From Pseudomonadales bacterium (GTDB lineage Bacteria; Pseudomonadota; Gammaproteobacteria; Pseudomonadales; DT-91), in contig JABSRQ010000015.1 in assembly GCA_013215055.1 (NCBI GenBank), forward strand, positions 27,826 to 91,825: a stretch of 64,000 nucleotides of DNA, given 5' to 3'. The position numbers were made by a program, and so were the translations under genes. This document shows positions 34,176 to 43,363 of the stretch, piece by piece; position 1 is the stretch's first letter, and every line of letters begins with the position of its first letter. Below the pieces are notes generated by a model. It had not been told where the DNA came from and ran no database searches. It saw only the letters and a program-made list of their open reading frames with translations.

Positions 34176-37100
34176 ATGTATAAAAAAAATTACTCACTGA
34201 TCTTCTCCCCCTCTGACCTTACTCAATTTGTTGAAAGCCCATTTGCATCATGGATGGATCACTTTTCTAAAGCCCATCCTGAAAAAGCCCCTGAAGCTGA
34301 TGAAGCCGATAGCATGATGACCCTGTTGCAGGAAAAAGGGGAGGTGCATGAACATCAAGTACTTGAAGGATTGAGAGCCCAAGGGCTGAGCGTGGTGGAT
34401 CTATCTACTGCTGAAGATAAAGCTCAAGCCACGGTTGATGCGATGCATTCCGGTGCAGAGGTTATATTTCAAGCTTGCTTAGAAAAGGCTCCATTCAGGG
34501 GATTCTCTGATTTTCTTGTGAAAGTCGCTGGTGACAGTGATCTTGGCAATTATCATTATGAAGTGTGGGATACCAAGCTTTCTAAGGAAGTTAAACCTTA
34601 TTTTGTAATTCAACTGTGCTGCTATGAAGACATGGTTGCTCAGATTCAAGGCAGGCGCTCAGAAGAAATGGTCGTCGTTCTGGGCAATGACATCCATGAA
34701 CGCTTGAGAACAGACGATTATTACTTCTACTACGAATCCGTAAAGCATGCATTTTTAGCCATGCATGATGGCTTTGATCCAGACAATCACCCCCACCCTG
34801 CTAATTCTACAAGCTGGGGCAACTGGGGATCTTATGTAAAACAACTGCTGATTGAGCAGGATCACCTTTCACAAGTAGCCAAAATTACTCGCAATCAAAT
34901 AAAGAAATTTGAAGATGCAGGAATCTCTACAGCTCATCAATTAGCTGAAATCACCGCGCCAAATATATCGGGCATTCAACCCGCTGTATTAGAGCGTTTA
35001 AAAGCTCAGGCTGCGATTCAAATAGCAAGTGCAGGCAAAGAGGTGCCAGAGTTTATAATTCTCCCTCATGAGGCTGGGAAGCGGCAAGGGCTGGCGTTAA
35101 TGCCGCCACATTCAGATCTGGATGTATTCTTCGACATTGAAGGTTGCCCTTTGATTGATGGTGGACTGGAGTACCTCTGGGGCAATACTTACTTTGATGG
35201 CAATGGAGATAAGCAGTTCATAGACTTTTGGGCGCATGATGCTGAACAGGAGAAACTGTGCTTCCAAGATTTTATTCGGTGGATTTACGCTCGATGGATA
35301 AAAGACCCCAGCATGCATATTTATCATTATGCTAATTATGAGATAGCGGCTTGTCGTAAATTAATGAGCCGCTATGGCGTATGCGAATATGAAGTCGACC
35401 AGCTTCTGCGCAATGAAGTCTTTGTTGATCTCTACAAGGTGGTAAAAGGCAGTATTCTTCTTGGCGAACCCAATTACTCCATCAAAAGTGTTGAACACAT
35501 CTACCGCTCTAAACGTGAAACTGAAGTGGGCAATGGTGGTGATTCTGTCGTTGTTTATGAACGTTGGCGTGAAAACCCTGATGGGCTAACGTGGGACACA
35601 TCTAAAATTTTGAATGATATTCGTGATTACAATATTGACGACTGTGATAGCACCCAAGAACTTGTGGATTGGCTAAGGGAACGCCAGCAGGAGCAAGGTA
35701 TAACCTATCAGGGTAAAACAGAAGTTTTTGAGCCAGAGTTAAGTGAAGAAGTAACTGATCGCACCAAACTGAGAGATCGCCTTCTGGATAAATCCGCCAC
35801 TTTTTTAGCTGTAAAAACGGATGACAACAAAGAAGAAATGTTAAGAAAGTCTGCTCTACATGAAAATCTTGCATGGATGCTGGAGTTTCATCGCCGTGAA
35901 GCCAAACCTGTGTTTTGGCGTTTATTTGATCGCCTTGGATTGAGCCATACCGAACTGATTGATGATCTGGATTGTTTAGCTAATTGTGAAAGAACTGAAA
36001 CAGAAGCGTATAAGCTGACTGCAAGAAAGAAAAAACAATGCTTCGAATACAGCTTTGATCCTAGTCAGGAGTTTAAGCTTGCTAATGCCTCAAATTTTTA
36101 TTTACTGGGCGAAGAGGATGAAAATGGTAACAGGCCAAAGGTAACGCTTGTTAAAAATGATTCTGACTTTATTAACGGCGTATTAGTTGTAGAGGCGATG
36201 ATTGAACCGCCACAAATCATATCTCTCGTTCCTGATGAATACATCAACCCAGCCCCTATTCCACAGTCAATAGATGCTGTTGTTAATGCCTTTGAATCAG
36301 GCCAAATGGGTTCTTCGGCAATTCTAGATTTTCTTGAACGTAAAACACCTAATATTCAGGGCTTAGAGACTGGACAGGCAATTGTTAACTCAGAAAATGC
36401 TTTAAACGATATTGTCACAGCAGTTATAGGCCTAAAAAGCTCCTACCTCCCTATACAAGGGCCTCCGGGAGCGGGTAAAACATATACAGGTAAGCACGTC
36501 ATTGCTGAGCTGCTGAAACTCGGTAAGAAAGTAGGAATATGTTCCAACTCACACAAAGCTATTAACAACCTTCTTATTGGTACTGCTATTCACTGTCAGG
36601 AACAAGGGATCAGCGCCTATTTTGCTTGTACAAAAGATACTGAGCCAACACTTGAACAGTTAGATATTGCTATCCTAAAAAACCCTGAGATCGCTGGCCA
36701 CTTAGATCGGGCCTGTGTGATTGGCACTACAGCATGGGGCTTCTCCCGTGATGATCTTGCAGATCAATTCGATTACTTATTTATTGATGAAGCAGGCCAA
36801 GTTAGCGTTGCTAATTTAATCGCCATCAGTAGGTCTGCGGATAATTTAATATTGTTGGGTGATCAAATGCAGCTGGGGCAGCCTACGCAAGCCACACATC
36901 CAGCAGATAGTGGCTTATCTACATTAGATTATTTATTACATGAAAGCCCTACGATATCAGCTGACAGAGGTGTCTTCTTAGATACTACTTATCGCATGCA
37001 CTCTGCGGTTAACCGTTTTATCAGCAATGCTGTCTACGAAGGCAAGCTGCACTCTCATCCCGGTAATGATGCCCAGATAGTTAAACGACCCGCAGATTAT

Positions 37101-37586
37101 TCTCTGGTAGGAAAAGAAGCTGGGGTGATCATTGTAGATGTTGAGCATGAAGGGAATTCTCAGGCTAGCGATGAAGAAGTCGCTAAAATCCTAGAACTGA
37201 CGGATGAAATCATTGGGAGAACTTTCGTTGCTAAAGATGGCAGCGAAAGACTTATCGACTTTTCCGACATTCTGTTTGTCGCGCCTTACAATCATCAGGT
37301 AAACAAGCTAAAGCTGGCTCTGGGCGATGACGCTCAAGTTGGAAGTGTTGATAAGTTTCAGGGCCAAGAAGCTCCCATCGTTATCCTGAGTATGTGTGCA
37401 AGTGATGCGAATGATTCGCCCAGAGGCTTGGACTTCTTATTTGATAAGCATCGCCTAAATGTTGCTATATCCAGAGCTCAATCTCTAGCGATTGTAGTTG
37501 CTAACCCAAAGCTAAAATACACAAAAGCGAAGAGCATTAAACATCAACGTTTACTCAACACCTACTGCCATCTCCACAGCATCTAA
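34176..37586 (+). CDS. Dna2-like protein: RecB-type nuclease, DnaQ-like exonuclease and SF1 helicase
   Basis: A 1136-residue three-module protein of the TM0106-like RecB nuclease/helicase group. Module 1 (about 60-170) has EVWDTKLSK ... QLCCYE, a PD-(D/E)XK nuclease with D and K of the active site. Module 2 (about 315-510) has FFDIEG, YHYANYE and YNIDDCDST, the carboxylates of an RNase H-like 3'-5' exonuclease. Module 3 has Walker A GPPGAGKTYTGK (about 762-773), FIDEAGQ (motif II), GDQMQLGQPTQ (motif III), VDKFQGQEAPIVI and NVAISRAQ (motifs V/VI). It looks fit to unwind and degrade DNA. Its stop overlaps that of the convergent next gene by 2 bases. Confidence 0.87.
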   Translation: MYKKNYSLIFSPSDLTQFVESPFASWMDHFSKAHPEKAPEADEADSMMTLLQEKGEVHEHQVLEGLRAQGLSVVDLSTAEDKAQATVDAMHSGAEVIFQACLEKAPFRGFSDFLVKVAGDSDLGNYHYEVWDTKLSKEVKPYFVIQLCCYEDMVAQIQGRRSEEMVVVLGNDIHERLRTDDYYFYYESVKHAFLAMHDGFDPDNHPHPANSTSWGNWGSYVKQLLIEQDHLSQVAKITRNQIKKFEDAGISTAHQLAEITAPNISGIQPAVLERLKAQAAIQIASAGKEVPEFIILPHEAGKRQGLALMPPHSDLDVFFDIEGCPLIDGGLEYLWGNTYFDGNGDKQFIDFWAHDAEQEKLCFQDFIRWIYARWIKDPSMHIYHYANYEIAACRKLMSRYGVCEYEVDQLLRNEVFVDLYKVVKGSILLGEPNYSIKSVEHIYRSKRETEVGNGGDSVVVYERWRENPDGLTWDTSKILNDIRDYNIDDCDSTQELVDWLRERQQEQGITYQGKTEVFEPELSEEVTDRTKLRDRLLDKSATFLAVKTDDNKEEMLRKSALHENLAWMLEFHRREAKPVFWRLFDRLGLSHTELIDDLDCLANCERTETEAYKLTARKKKQCFEYSFDPSQEFKLANASNFYLLGEEDENGNRPKVTLVKNDSDFINGVLVVEAMIEPPQIISLVPDEYINPAPIPQSIDAVVNAFESGQMGSSAILDFLERKTPNIQGLETGQAIVNSENALNDIVTAVIGLKSSYLPIQGPPGAGKTYTGKHVIAELLKLGKKVGICSNSHKAINNLLIGTAIHCQEQGISAYFACTKDTEPTLEQLDIAILKNPEIAGHLDRACVIGTTAWGFSRDDLADQFDYLFIDEAGQVSVANLIAISRSADNLILLGDQMQLGQPTQATHPADSGLSTLDYLLHESPTISADRGVFLDTTYRMHSAVNRFISNAVYEGKLHSHPGNDAQIVKRPADYSLVGKEAGVIIVDVEHEGNSQASDEEVAKILELTDEIIGRTFVAKDGSERLIDFSDILFVAPYNHQVNKLKLALGDDAQVGSVDKFQGQEAPIVILSMCASDANDSPRGLDFLFDKHRLNVAISRAQSLAIVVANPKLKYTKAKSIKHQRLLNTYCHLHSI

Positions 37587-39067
37587 CACCCTGTGATACT
37601 GAGAATAAAATCTCTTGGGCAGATATTTAAGGTTTTTAATATATTAATTATTGTCGGAGGGTGCACATATTCATCTCGTTTATGATGCCCCATGGTGTAG
37701 TGCTTCCCACCATATTTATATATCGTAATTTCACTGCCTTTACCGCTTCTGACTTCACAGCCCAATGACTCCAAAAGAACAAATAGCCTAGACTGCTTTA
37801 TTTTGGAGATTTTCTTCTTTTCGGTGTTCGCTGTCTCAATAGCTGCGACAATGATTTTTTCTTCATCTTCGACCGATAAATCGTCAGTATTAGCCGACTC
37901 CAAATAGCGACTAAGTATTTTGTTATGGTCGATTTTTCTATAGATAGTCTCTAAATAAGAATGAATTTTATTTAATATAAATAGGTTTATTTGCAAAGCT
38001 AATAAACTTTCATTCGTATCATAGATATTTTGAAGTGACACCCAGCGCCTTATCGAATCTTCAAAAATACCATCATGATTTAAATGGATTTGAAGCACTC
38101 TATTAAGCAGAAGCTGCTTTCTTAACTCTTCATTCTCAAACCAAAATGAGATAAATCCTATAGAGTTATCACAGTTCCATGTCCATGTTATATCGAATTT
38201 ATCTGGAACAATCGAAATTAAGTTATCGGAATGCTTATAGCTTGAAATCATATAGCTTCCCATCCATTTAACATCCTGAGCTAAATCAAAAGCATTCTCT
38301 AATAACTCATCCTTTCCCAAGGATTCAATGTCAGCTGGCAGCTGACCGGTAAACTCTAATAAATCTTTAAGGGGGCTCTGAAAAAAGTTATACAGATACA
38401 TTTGCCTCTGCATATATTCTTTTTTCTGTGACGATATAGCATGCTTTAAAAAAAAACTCCGCCCCCTGATTTCTACATACTCTTGAAATGTATGTTCATA
38501 AAGATAGTGAGGGATGTATTCCAGCAACAAATCAAGAAATAAAGCATTAACCGTATTCTTTATCTCTGCGACATTCTGGTCGAACCATGGAAGAATTTCG
38601 TTATAAATTCGATGGTATGTATCGAGCTGATCTTTATCTCTATTATTAGTTTTTGAAATTCTTTTATTACAATATTCTTTTGATAACTCCAGCAGATCAT
38701 GACGTATTGATAAAAGCTCTTCATTACCATTTAAAACAACACTTGCTGCAATTACCTCTTTACCAACAAACTTATTATTAATATCAATTATTTTTTTTAA
38801 AAGAAGATTAAAATCATCATAAAGCTTTGCGCCTAAAATTTTCTTTTTATCCGACGGAAGGATATAACTATCTTTCTCCTGATAATTAACAACATCTGTC
38901 ACACTATTTTTAGCATGAGAAATTCGGCTCTCTTCATAGCCCAACAATTCATCACTTAGTCCCATTTTTTGTAAGTGAGGAATTGAGTATTTATTAGCAG
39001 ATATTAGCTTTTTTGTCCCAACAAGGTTCATCTCATTAAGCACTTCATCATTTTTTTTATTTTTCAT
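37583..39067 (-). CDS. Protein of unknown function with C-terminal HicA-like domain, 494 aa
   Basis: The first about 425 residues are helix-rich and unfamiliar, with regions such as KLYDDFNLLLKKIIDINNKF and PHYLYEHTFQEYVEIRGRS. The last 65 residues resemble the dsRBD-like HicA toxin fold: LLESLGCEVRSGKGSEITIY, KHYTMGHHKRDEYVHPPTI and NILKTLNI. In HicA the GSH motif carries the catalytic His; here it reads GSE, so RNase activity may be lost, leaving RNA binding. No HicB-like antitoxin is beside it. The gene overlaps the stop of the Dna2-like gene and faces it. Confidence 0.6.
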   Translation of the reverse strand: MKNKKNDEVLNEMNLVGTKKLISANKYSIPHLQKMGLSDELLGYEESRISHAKNSVTDVVNYQEKDSYILPSDKKKILGAKLYDDFNLLLKKIIDINNKFVGKEVIAASVVLNGNEELLSIRHDLLELSKEYCNKRISKTNNRDKDQLDTYHRIYNEILPWFDQNVAEIKNTVNALFLDLLLEYIPHYLYEHTFQEYVEIRGRSFFLKHAISSQKKEYMQRQMYLYNFFQSPLKDLLEFTGQLPADIESLGKDELLENAFDLAQDVKWMGSYMISSYKHSDNLISIVPDKFDITWTWNCDNSIGFISFWFENEELRKQLLLNRVLQIHLNHDGIFEDSIRRWVSLQNIYDTNESLLALQINLFILNKIHSYLETIYRKIDHNKILSRYLESANTDDLSVEDEEKIIVAAIETANTEKKKISKIKQSRLFVLLESLGCEVRSGKGSEITIYKYGGKHYTMGHHKRDEYVHPPTIINILKTLNICPRDFILSITGC

Positions 39068-39174
39068 TAATACAGAATCACCCTGTTCATTTCAATCCAC
39101 TTACCAAATATTTATTTACACCCGGATTAACACAACGAAGGTGAACGCTCCTCTTACGGAATACGCGCCCTTCT

Positions 39175-39639
39175 TTAACATGCTTTAACCCAATGGTACT
39201 GTTTACCATTTAAGAGTCGCTTGGTTGATTTGTTTATAACAGTATTTCTCCATCTAATAATTAGATACTCCTCAATCTCCGCTCGACCGAAAGAGACAAC
39301 CAAATAAGATAATCTATATCGATTTGAGATCTCATTTCTAAGAACTTCTAATGACGAGCCTTTTACCTTTAAGGAATAAATTTCAGCCACTTTTTTAGGG
39401 AATGGGTGATTTACAGGTCTGGACAAGTCACCCATACGGCTCTTTATACCTGATGTTTCCCCAACATATATCGGAGTTTCATTTTCCCAAATAACATACA
39501 CACCACCTTCATCAGGGAAATTGTCTTTCCAATTGAGGCTTAATGGTATATGTCGAATTTCATTTGAAATTTTTATCTCGTACTCTTCTAATACTTTCTG
39601 AATATCCATATTTCTCACATCATTGAAAACATCAAGCAT
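39175..39639 (-). CDS. GIY-YIG nuclease family protein
   Basis: A small 154-residue single-domain protein. The GIY-YIG motif reads GGVYVIW ... PIYVGET (about residues 45-60), followed by the catalytic Arg region KSRMGDL and a conserved Glu in EEYLIIRW near 125. ISNRYRLSYLVVSFGRAEIE is the third strand of the fold. It could be a stand-alone homing-type or restriction nuclease. Start ATG 39639 or ATG 39609. A 115-base spacer separates it from the upstream nuclease gene. Confidence 0.75.
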   Translation of the reverse strand: MLDVFNDVRNMDIQKVLEEYEIKISNEIRHIPLSLNWKDNFPDEGGVYVIWENETPIYVGETSGIKSRMGDLSRPVNHPFPKKVAEIYSLKVKGSSLEVLRNEISNRYRLSYLVVSFGRAEIEEYLIIRWRNTVINKSTKRLLNGKQYHWVKAC

Positions 39640-39754
39640 CTCGTATTCAATCGTGGGGGACTGTAAATTCTAATCCTATAATCAAACACAAAAACGCTAT
39701 AAGTATTAAGCATTCGCGCTTAATGAATACATTAAGACACTTGGAAAAATAAGA

Positions 39755-40756
39755 TTAATGCTCTAAACGATTATCTTCCATCATCTTATACAAAATTGAA
39801 AAGGAGCACCTATCGTAAATCTCAAGTACGTTATCTGCTTTAGGCAGTATGATAGGCTGATAACTTGGCATAATTAAGCCTTCAAGATCCCTATCATCTA
39901 AAACAAGTAAGAACGCCTTTCGATTTTCAATTAATTTCGAATATTGCTTAATTTTACTTAAAGAAGATTTATCTCTTATTGTTATTATTCCACATGCTCC
40001 TGCATTTGAGGTATCGAAGTATTTTTTAGCCTGAGATACCCCTCTATCTAGCTCCCTTTTTTCAACTGAGTTTTTACATTCAACTATAATATGGGAAGCT
40101 CCAGTTTCATCTCGTATTTTCTCCCAAAATTCATTACGAAATAATTCAATGTAATAGCAAATATCAAACCTATAACTCTTGTTAGAAGCTTGCTTTTGAG
40201 ATTCACCTGTTGCGCCACAATCATCAAAAAAGAAATCCAAAATTTTCTTTACTACTCTTTCATAATCCTCAAACTGATCTCTACCGGGCATTACATCTTT
40301 TAACTCATCAATTAGGTGTTCAGCATATTTCTTTCGAAATTTACGATCAATTAGCCTCTCATTTTTTCCTATATATTTCATCAGGTTGCGACGACGGTTT
40401 GTATTAGTATAAAAATCCTGCAATGAATAGCTATACTCCCTTATATCAAAAGAACTCCTCACATTCTCAAGTGTTTGAGCAGTCATCCACCCAACTCCTA
40501 TTGATACCTCGGATAATCGAATTATCATCATATAAGGAATTTTAGCCTTTAGAGAGAGTTGCCAATCTTCTGAAAGATTTGGTATTAACAGACAAGCAAT
40601 TGCATCTTCTTTCAATTCAGCAATAGAAATATCAACTGGATCAACGTCAACAGCCTCTAAGTCTATTTCAGGGTAATGTATTGCTATATTTTCGTAAGCT
40701 ACATACCAAAAGTACTCGCTAAACAGAGGTAGTATTCTATCCTTTTTAAGAAACAT
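39755..40756 (-). CDS. PD-(D/E)XK-like nuclease protein, 333 aa
   Basis: The C-terminal third carries SYRFDICYYI and HIIVECKNSV (Glu-x-Lys) followed by GVSQAKKYF, the usual active-site set of restriction-endonuclease-fold nucleases (Asp, Glu-x-Lys, Gln). The preceding part is helical (DVMPGRDQFEDYERVVKKIL). I set the start at ATG 40756 (MFLKKDRIL), because GGAGG lies 11 bases upstream and inside the codons of the longer GTG version starting at 40774. It is the last gene of the run that begins with the recombinases, 58 bases behind the 190 aa gene. Confidence 0.65.
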   Translation of the reverse strand: MFLKKDRILPLFSEYFWYVAYENIAIHYPEIDLEAVDVDPVDISIAELKEDAIACLLIPNLSEDWQLSLKAKIPYMMIIRLSEVSIGVGWMTAQTLENVRSSFDIREYSYSLQDFYTNTNRRRNLMKYIGKNERLIDRKFRKKYAEHLIDELKDVMPGRDQFEDYERVVKKILDFFFDDCGATGESQKQASNKSYRFDICYYIELFRNEFWEKIRDETGASHIIVECKNSVEKRELDRGVSQAKKYFDTSNAGACGIITIRDKSSLSKIKQYSKLIENRKAFLLVLDDRDLEGLIMPSYQPIILPKADNVLEIYDRCSFSILYKMMEDNRLEH

Positions 40757-40832
40757 CGAGCCTTCTACCTCCACAAAAAATTAACGAATAAAAACAAATT
40801 TTTGAATACCTGAATACTAACGTTCACCACGA

Positions 40833-41405
40833 CTATTCCACCTGATCAAAAGCTTCCCTTTCAGTAAAGCCTTCCATCAAAAGAATAAGTATTTCCTCCC
40901 GCAGATCCTTTATTGATGCTGGGTAATTGGCCTTATTATTTTTGTAATAACTAGACATCAAAGACAATGCCTCAGGTCTCTTTCTTAGCTTCTTAGGTAT
41001 CGCATTCTTTTCTGCGGCCTCTATATAAACATCGAATTCTGTAGAAACTTCAGACCAGTCGTATGCATACACCTCTGTTCTTGCCGCTTCTGGATCAAAA
41101 TAATCGGTAAATCCTGAGCCACACTCACCTTGGCCTTTATTTATAATTAGGGAAGATACGTCTGGCATATCTCTTTCACTGGTGAATATTCGCACAACAT
41201 CGAGTTTTCTGCCTGCTGAAACAGCTATAGCATTCTGTACATACTCAAGATCTGGGTGCATTTCTTTCGCCTGATCAACAAGCTTCCCGTAGGTCAGGCA
41301 ATGCTTATGCTTAGCTAGCTCTATCAGAATCGGATAATACGCTGCCGCTAATTGAACATCATTTAGAGTAATATTTTTATATAAGCTAACTGTTGGATCC
41401 GCCAT
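40833..41405 (-). CDS. Hypothetical protein of the island operon, 190 aa
   Basis: I cannot name this family. Conserved-looking blocks are HCLTYGKLVDQAKEMHPD, NAIAVSAGRKLDVVRIFT, MPDVSSLIINKGQGECGSGF and a later helix LRKRPEALSLMSSYY. The strong pattern of Gly and charged residues around SAGRKLD and KGQGECG suggests a functional site. ATG 41405 has AAGGAAG upstream. It lies 27 bases behind the C39-like gene and 58 bases before the PD-(D/E)XK gene, so all three are probably one transcript. Confidence 0.65.
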   Translation of the reverse strand: MADPTVSLYKNITLNDVQLAAAYYPILIELAKHKHCLTYGKLVDQAKEMHPDLEYVQNAIAVSAGRKLDVVRIFTSERDMPDVSSLIINKGQGECGSGFTDYFDPEAARTEVYAYDWSEVSTEFDVYIEAAEKNAIPKKLRKRPEALSLMSSYYKNNKANYPASIKDLREEILILLMEGFTEREAFDQVE

Positions 41406-41432
41406 ACAACTTCCTTATTTCAATACTCGGTA

Positions 41433-41846
41433 TCATGCATATTTAACTGGCAACCAATGAGTCGTGCTATTTGCAATACGCGACAAATCAGTTCTCTTAT
41501 CTTTCTTGATACTCACCTTTGGATCAAGCACAAATTCTTGGCCGTTCTTGCGCTGAAATACTACCCAATGCCAATTACCGTCTTTTTCTCGATAATTAAT
41601 CGCTAGTATTGCCCGATCAGGTAGGTTCTCAAAACCTTTGAACTTCCTTCTCTTAACACCAATATCTACACCGTATTCACGCCCTAAATTCACCAAGGCA
41701 GTCGTGCCAGTATAAAGGTGACCATCGCATTCAAGATCATACTTATCAATAGCAACCTTTTTAACGCTCCTATAGCTTTTCCCAGCTAGCATCGCTACGC
41801 AAGCTAATCCGCAGCCTGTATCGTCCTGTTGTACAACCCTTTTCAA
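41433..41846 (-). CDS. C39-like cysteine peptidase domain protein, 137 aa
   Basis: A compact papain-like domain. The oxyanion Gln and catalytic Cys are in QQDDTGCGLACVAMLAG (Cys near residue 12), the His in GNWHWVVFQ (near 92) and the Asp in FVLDPKVS (near 107), the three expected catalytic residues of C39-type peptidases. Unlike ABC-linked C39 domains it stands alone and has no transporter part. Start is TTG 41846 behind AAAGGAAG. A role in processing a toxin or partner of the operon is plausible but unproven. Confidence 0.75.
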   Translation of the reverse strand: MKRVVQQDDTGCGLACVAMLAGKSYRSVKKVAIDKYDLECDGHLYTGTTALVNLGREYGVDIGVKRRKFKGFENLPDRAILAINYREKDGNWHWVVFQRKNGQEFVLDPKVSIKKDKRTDLSRIANSTTHWLPVKYA

Positions 41847-41879
41847 ATTTTGACTTCCTTTGTGGATTTAAACCTGACA

Positions 41880-43355
41880 TTACTCAAGTATTTCAATCGG
41901 TTCTGATTGCAGCGGATAGATAAATTCAGACTCTTCACGATCTTCACTCAACTTTCTTTCTTCCCTATGCATCGCTAATGATAAGTAAATAAGGGCCTCT
42001 CTCGCCATGGATATTATTCTATACGCTTTAAGTTCAAGCTCCTCCAACTCAATATGGGCGTGAATTTCTCCACTTTCGTCATACTGGCCAAATTCTTGTA
42101 GTGTTAAAAAACGATGCTCTAGACGATTCCTAATATCTAACAACTCTTTAGCATCTGGCAGAGCTGATTCAGAGAATTTCTTGTCAAAGAGGTCTCTAGA
42201 TAGAAAATAAAGCCCTCTTAAAGGCCAATTATCGTTACCAATAAAACAATCCCTGAGTTCAAATTTCTTTCCTACTTTTTTTGTCCATATGCTTTTAAAT
42301 GTCACTTTCCCTATATCAAGGCCAATACGCAGGTAGTCATTAAGGAAAAGTGCAATTTTATCAAAAAGCGAGTATGTCATCCGATAAGCAATTTTTAATT
42401 GCTCATTTCTATAACCAAAACTTCCACCTGAACATCCGCTCAATAACAAAACGTCTTTATCTGACAAATGAATCCTATTGAACGACACTGCCTCATAGAG
42501 CATATACCTTGCAGTCACATACTCTTGCTTAAGCAAATTATAGTAATTGGGAAATCTGGGATCTTCACCAATTTTGTATACATGGCTAGGTAAGTGGATA
42601 ACATCATGCCCCGCAACTGAAAAATTACAAACATCGTTTAGCGGAGATAAGTAGAGCTTCTTATCTAAACACCATCGCCGATAAATTAACTCTTCCTCAC
42701 TTAGCTCATCATCAAATCTATCTTGCTCAGCTTTATTAGAATCCGCACCTCCATCGTAGTAATCGTCAATCAAGCTTATATATTGCTTAAATTGAGCTTC
42801 AGCTTCTGGATAAGGCCCGCTATCCCAAAGGCTACCTTTTGCCACAGCATTATGAAGGCTAGATTTAGCAAATCCATTAATGACATAAGCATGGCCTTGG
42901 TCATATAAACTGACTGCGTAGTGATATGCTGCAACCCCGTAATTTCCAGATGCCATTGCGAAATCAGGAATGATATCCAAGGCATCATTCAAAGATTTTA
43001 ATGCTTCTACAGGTCTTCCTAATTTGCTCAGAGCTATTCCCAGATTGGTTAAGACTTTTCCTTGAAAAACTGGATGTTGCTGTGAGAAATAAGCTGAGGA
43101 GACTGACTTTCTAAGATGAAGAATCTCAAAAATCCTATCCCGCTGCTTCCAACTTATCTCTGCCTCTTTACCATGAGATAAAGCGCTATAACAGTTGGCT
43201 TTATAAAAATTAATTATCGTATTATTTGGTGAATCATCATCACTCAATAAGTTATTAGATTTTTCAATCAAACGCTCAATTTCATCAACATCATAAATAT
43301 AAATCGAAGCGTCAATTTCCTCCCCTAGAACCTTCAAACAATCATCTATTTCCAT
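41880..43355 (-). CDS. TPR protein with LA2681-like HEPN domain, 491 aa
   Basis: Residues 90-180 hold tetratricopeptide-like helices (VLTNLGIALSKLGRPVEALK, then ALDIIPDFAMASGNYGVAAY). The C-terminal 200 residues read as an LA2681-like HEPN domain: SLFDKIALFLNDYLRIGLDI and later DIRNRLEHRFL, giving the R-x4-6-H signature of HEPN ribonucleases at about 409-414. HEPN proteins are RNases or nucleic-acid sensors in toxin and defence systems. The stop lies 33 bases before the C39-like gene, and the RecD-like helicase ends 8 bases upstream, so the three are likely one operon. Confidence 0.75.
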   Translation of the reverse strand: MEIDDCLKVLGEEIDASIYIYDVDEIERLIEKSNNLLSDDDSPNNTIINFYKANCYSALSHGKEAEISWKQRDRIFEILHLRKSVSSAYFSQQHPVFQGKVLTNLGIALSKLGRPVEALKSLNDALDIIPDFAMASGNYGVAAYHYAVSLYDQGHAYVINGFAKSSLHNAVAKGSLWDSGPYPEAEAQFKQYISLIDDYYDGGADSNKAEQDRFDDELSEEELIYRRWCLDKKLYLSPLNDVCNFSVAGHDVIHLPSHVYKIGEDPRFPNYYNLLKQEYVTARYMLYEAVSFNRIHLSDKDVLLLSGCSGGSFGYRNEQLKIAYRMTYSLFDKIALFLNDYLRIGLDIGKVTFKSIWTKKVGKKFELRDCFIGNDNWPLRGLYFLSRDLFDKKFSESALPDAKELLDIRNRLEHRFLTLQEFGQYDESGEIHAHIELEELELKAYRIISMAREALIYLSLAMHREERKLSEDREESEFIYPLQSEPIEILE

Positions 43356-43363
43356 TGGAATGC

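Noticed and set aside
39175..39639. GIY-YIG gene as a group I intron homing endonuclease
   Set aside because: No intron or split gene surrounds it; it stands alone among defence genes.
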